Shown: piece after piece, positions 60,712-64,000 of the stretch | Numbering within the stretch: position 1 is the stretch's first letter | How the letters are laid out: every line of letters begins with the position of its first letter | Assembly (NCBI GenBank): GCA_973895155.1 | Contig: OZ316898.1 | Coordinates: forward strand, 6,882,001 to 6,946,000 | Length of the DNA stretch: 64,000 nt | From: Marsupella aquatica | Lineage: Eukaryota; Marchantiophyta | Reading direction: 5' to 3' | Notes under the pieces: generated by a model | Told to the model about the DNA's origin: nothing | The model's database searches: none | What the model saw: only the letters and a program-made list of their open reading frames with translations | Program-made: the position numbers and the translations under genes

Positions 60712-63284
60712 ATTTCCTTTGCTTCCAAAGGAGTGGCTTTTGTAGCTTTTAGAGATAACGACTAGAGATAACGATAAATATGCACGTACTCCATAAAATT
60801 AACATCAATAAATTGAAGAATGTATGTGATAACATAAATGGCTGATGTACATAAAGATGTACTGTAGTACTCATTACCTGGTACCCAATATTCATAAGTG
60901 GCTGGGCTAATTTATTACTATTTGATTCCACCCCTTTCACTAAAACCAATTCTAAGCCAGTTTATTACTGAAATATTTTCTAAAGTTGATATAATTCTGT
61001 AATTTAAGGAATCTCATATCAGGATTAATGGGGGGACTCAAAATTAGGGTTGGATCTTTCTGTCATGGAATGACTCTTGTGCCTGTAAGGCCAACTGTGG
61101 GCTTGGCAAAATTTTGGCTTTTAATTTTTTCACACTCCAGGATAGAACTGGTGCGGGTGGGTGAGATACTCAAAGTTGTGCTGGGTGCTCAGCTTTCCAA
61201 AAGAAAATCACAGGGTGATGATTAGGCCCAAACAGTCATCGGAAGACGGTCAAAACTCGCAACCACATTGTGCGGACCTGCCTTGGGAGCTCTTGCACAA
61301 CGTTACAGCCAAGTCTGCCCAAACCTAACTCGGACGGGCAGAAATGAGCCCCGGCCAATAGGGCATGTCACAGTACTGACATAAGCAAGGTCTTATGGCT
61401 GAGACTTGTTGGACATGTCATCTGTATAGGGCACCTATTTAGGCAGCCTGTAACTTTTTATCCAGGCCCTAAGAACACTGTCTTTAATATATCTTTGGCC
61501 CTAACTTACATATATGTGTCTGGGGTGTTTTATCTGAGTTTGGAGTATGCAAGGGTCAAATTCCCGCTATATATGCATTCATGCTTTTGACACAAATCCC
61601 AGCCAAAGTGAGTTGTGGGCAAAAAGTGCTGCAAGCAGTGAGCTCAAGGCTCATTAAGAAGCCTCCATATTAGCCTTTGACATGAAGAAATTTTTCAAAG
61701 GACATATCAAGGGGTAACCTTCCACGAAATGTTAGAGCTTACAATCCAAAATGTTATGAATCAGAAAAGCTCTGATCCATAACTTGATCATAAGGTTGCT
61801 GCATAGCTAGACAACATAAAAGAGAAAATGGGAGAATTTCAACTGACGTGCAAAAAGGTTAAAGACCAGCCAGAGACCTTTAGTAAGCAAAGACTTCCAA
61901 GGATTGAGAGGCCCTGTTACCTCCATTCCACCACTAATTTGCATGATAAGTGCCAAAATTCAACGAACAATAAACATGTGCCATGTGGACTCCTTTAAAC
62001 TGCCAAAAGTTATCAATGCACTTGTAAAAGTGAATTAATGACCCAACACTCCTTTGAGTGTTGAGAAGAGTACTTGACTTAAGAACAAAAATCTTTGACA
62101 TCAGTCTAGCTAGCCCGCTAGCCCTCCTCACTGCAACTTGATTCCAAATTTTATTTGTATCCATAGTTAGCTATCAATCAAGGTTCATCCCCTCTTTCAC
62201 TATTGGTGTGCAATTTAACATTCTCTTTCACGGGCTCTTTCAATTTCAATACAAATAATATGCCTTCTCATGAATATGAACTTGGTACTAGGAAAAGAAA
62301 ATGCATAAAAGCACAAACTGACAATGAGTTGTGCAATGAAAGCCACAACTCTCTTTTGAATGATTGATGTTGTTATTTTTTAGTCAGACAAGGTTTGGGA
62401 GAGGGGGAGGATATTAGGGGCAAGGGAGGGATGAAAGAAGGATTTTAGAGTTTAATCTCTTTGATTCAAGTCTGGCTGTCTCTTGCTGGGATTGCATCCT
62501 CCTCTTATGCCTAGAATTCCATACTAGAGTAGTCACAATTTTGTGCAGAACCTGCACAAAGCACTAATTATCTTTCATTTGAGGTAGCAATTGCAAGGCC
62601 AGAATATTATTATTCTGTTCAGCTTTAATTTTAAAAACAATGCATATACTAAAATGTCAGTGTTTACACCAGGATGCTTACAATCTTCTTCAAATTCATG
62701 CGAAAAAATTCTTTCAAGGTTTCCGAGTGACCCCTAAGTATTTTTTTAGTTAGGCCCCCAAAAATGACAGTATGGTGACCGGACCATGTAAGCAACCATT
62801 GGCTCCAAACTAGATAGCAAATGCGGAACATGAGAACATCTAATCTCACACTACACCAACAAGACATCACAATGGAGAAACCCCTAAAGTATACATAGCT
62901 CATGAGAAAGTACATGTGAAGAACAAGGAAGAGATTACACTCCCTCCAACCTATACCCCCTAGGGGGCTCAAGATATGTGGGCCTAAACTAAGTGGATCT
63001 TATCCGAATGTAATCAAGGGTTAACTAACTTACCCTAGTAAGGCCAAACTAACTAAAGTTGAGAACTCGAGTCAACTCCTAACAGACCAGACAAAACCTT
63101 CCAAATCCAAATTAGGGAGTCCAAGTTCTAAGGTTCTTTGACTCCCTCCATCAAACTAAAATGGCACTTTTGTAGATGGGACTAGACAACCTTGGAAAAC
63201 CAAATAAGGGGGTCCAAGTTCTTAGGTCCTTTGGCCTCACTCCATCCCTAGTACTTGTCGTGTCAAGTAAAAATCTTCCATGTC

Positions 63285-63440
63285 CATCTCTGCATTGTGA
63301 TGGGCACTAGACTATCATACTCACAAAAGTGTTCAAATGTACCATATCTTCAGCTCCCTAACATCTCTGCATTGTGATGGGCACTAGACTACCATATTCA
63401 CAAAAGAGTTCACATGTACCATATCTTCAACTCCCTAAAC
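63285..63440. repeat. Two-copy direct repeat, about 76-bp units
   Basis: atctctgcattgtgatgggc, then actagacta-catat-cacaaaag and atgtaccatatcttca-ctcc, occur twice in tandem, starting near 63286 and 63362. Confidence 0.9.
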
Positions 63441-64000
63441 TTGTGAACTTGTGTTGGCAATGGAAAACTTTTCTTTGATCAACTCTCCCTTTTCCAAGGA
63501 CCTCCCTTTCCTCACTCCCTCCCCCCCCCCCCGTCCTTCCCCATTCTATCAAATTTTTTTCCATGCTTTAAAATGGCACATACCTGACTCAGTTTCTTTT
63601 AATTTAATCTTTGAATTTTGATATTATTCCACATGAATCCCACACAGAAGGGGGGCAAGGGGGGGGGGGCAATGCAAGCATATCAGCACCTAGAAGGGTG
63701 AAACAGGCCAAAGCAACCCAGAAGGAGAAAAAACCATGGGGGGCAGGCCCACATATGGTGGGTACACAAGACCTGAGTCGCCATGCCAAACCACAATTGA
63801 AGCATCCAAAGAGTAAAAGGCAACATCCCTACATCACCTTCACACACACATACAAGAGTTATCATCGGGGGATTACCCCTCCACTCAATGTTGTGAAAGG
63901 TCTGCAATGGGTAATATGCATGTGCTTCAACTCACCAAGTGACAGTCTAACCTATTTAACCTTCAAGCACAGGGCCACTGCAAGTCCCTTAGCATACATC

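Larger units (their letters stand above)
59013..64000. other. 3' flank of MOD1 and repeat-rich intergenic DNA
   Basis: The first few hundred bases are likely 3' UTR. Beyond about 59.7 kb no frame has a recognisable domain. The stretch contains local direct repeats, a G-rich quadruplex-type motif and homopolymer C/G runs near 63521 and 63660, listed separately where clear. Confidence 0.5.

Overview
The window looks like nuclear DNA of a land plant. Three intron-bearing genes are clearly plant genes: an FBH-type bHLH transcription factor, the plastid EcfT-like transporter subunit ABCI12, and plastid enoyl-ACP reductase (MOD1/ENR). Their introns mostly run from about 75 to 600 bp, gene spacing is about 10-15 kb, and intergenic DNA is AT-rich and full of repeat relics. 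That fits a bryophyte or lycophyte better than a fern or a large-genome seed plant, but the sequence alone does not fix the species.

Layout: 1-6.7 kb is AT-rich, CpG-poor intergenic DNA with one SINE copy. 6.7-14.5 kb is a CpG-richer island holding one probable coding gene at 8.1-9.4 kb, tentatively OVATE-like with a disrupted C-terminus. 14.5-19.4 kb is repeat-rich DNA with a second SINE. 19,370-27,440 is a complete 8,071-bp DNA transposon with near-perfect terminal inverted repeats and a 6-bp target-site duplication. It carries an intron-containing DDE integrase gene of the IS3/rve type, a divergent unknown gene, and an internal array of about twelve degenerate 200-bp tandem repeats. 27.4-30.75 kb is CpG-richer flank ending in a tandem array of about 100 bp units. 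30.75-34.78 kb is an insertion carrying a decayed reverse transcriptase with a restriction-like endonuclease domain, and the same tandem array resumes beyond it. 35.9-39.7 kb is the bHLH gene, 48.7-51.2 kb is ABCI12, 53.6-54.3 kb is a foldback/MITE-like element, and 55.5-59.0 kb is enoyl-ACP reductase. 59-64 kb is repeat-rich intergenic DNA.

The host genes are all on the plus strand and each looks like an independent transcription unit. The plastid functions are fatty-acid elongation (MOD1) and an ECF-type transport module (ABCI12). The two transposase/RT genes are on the minus strand. The strongest finding is the complete integrase transposon at 19.37-27.44 kb.
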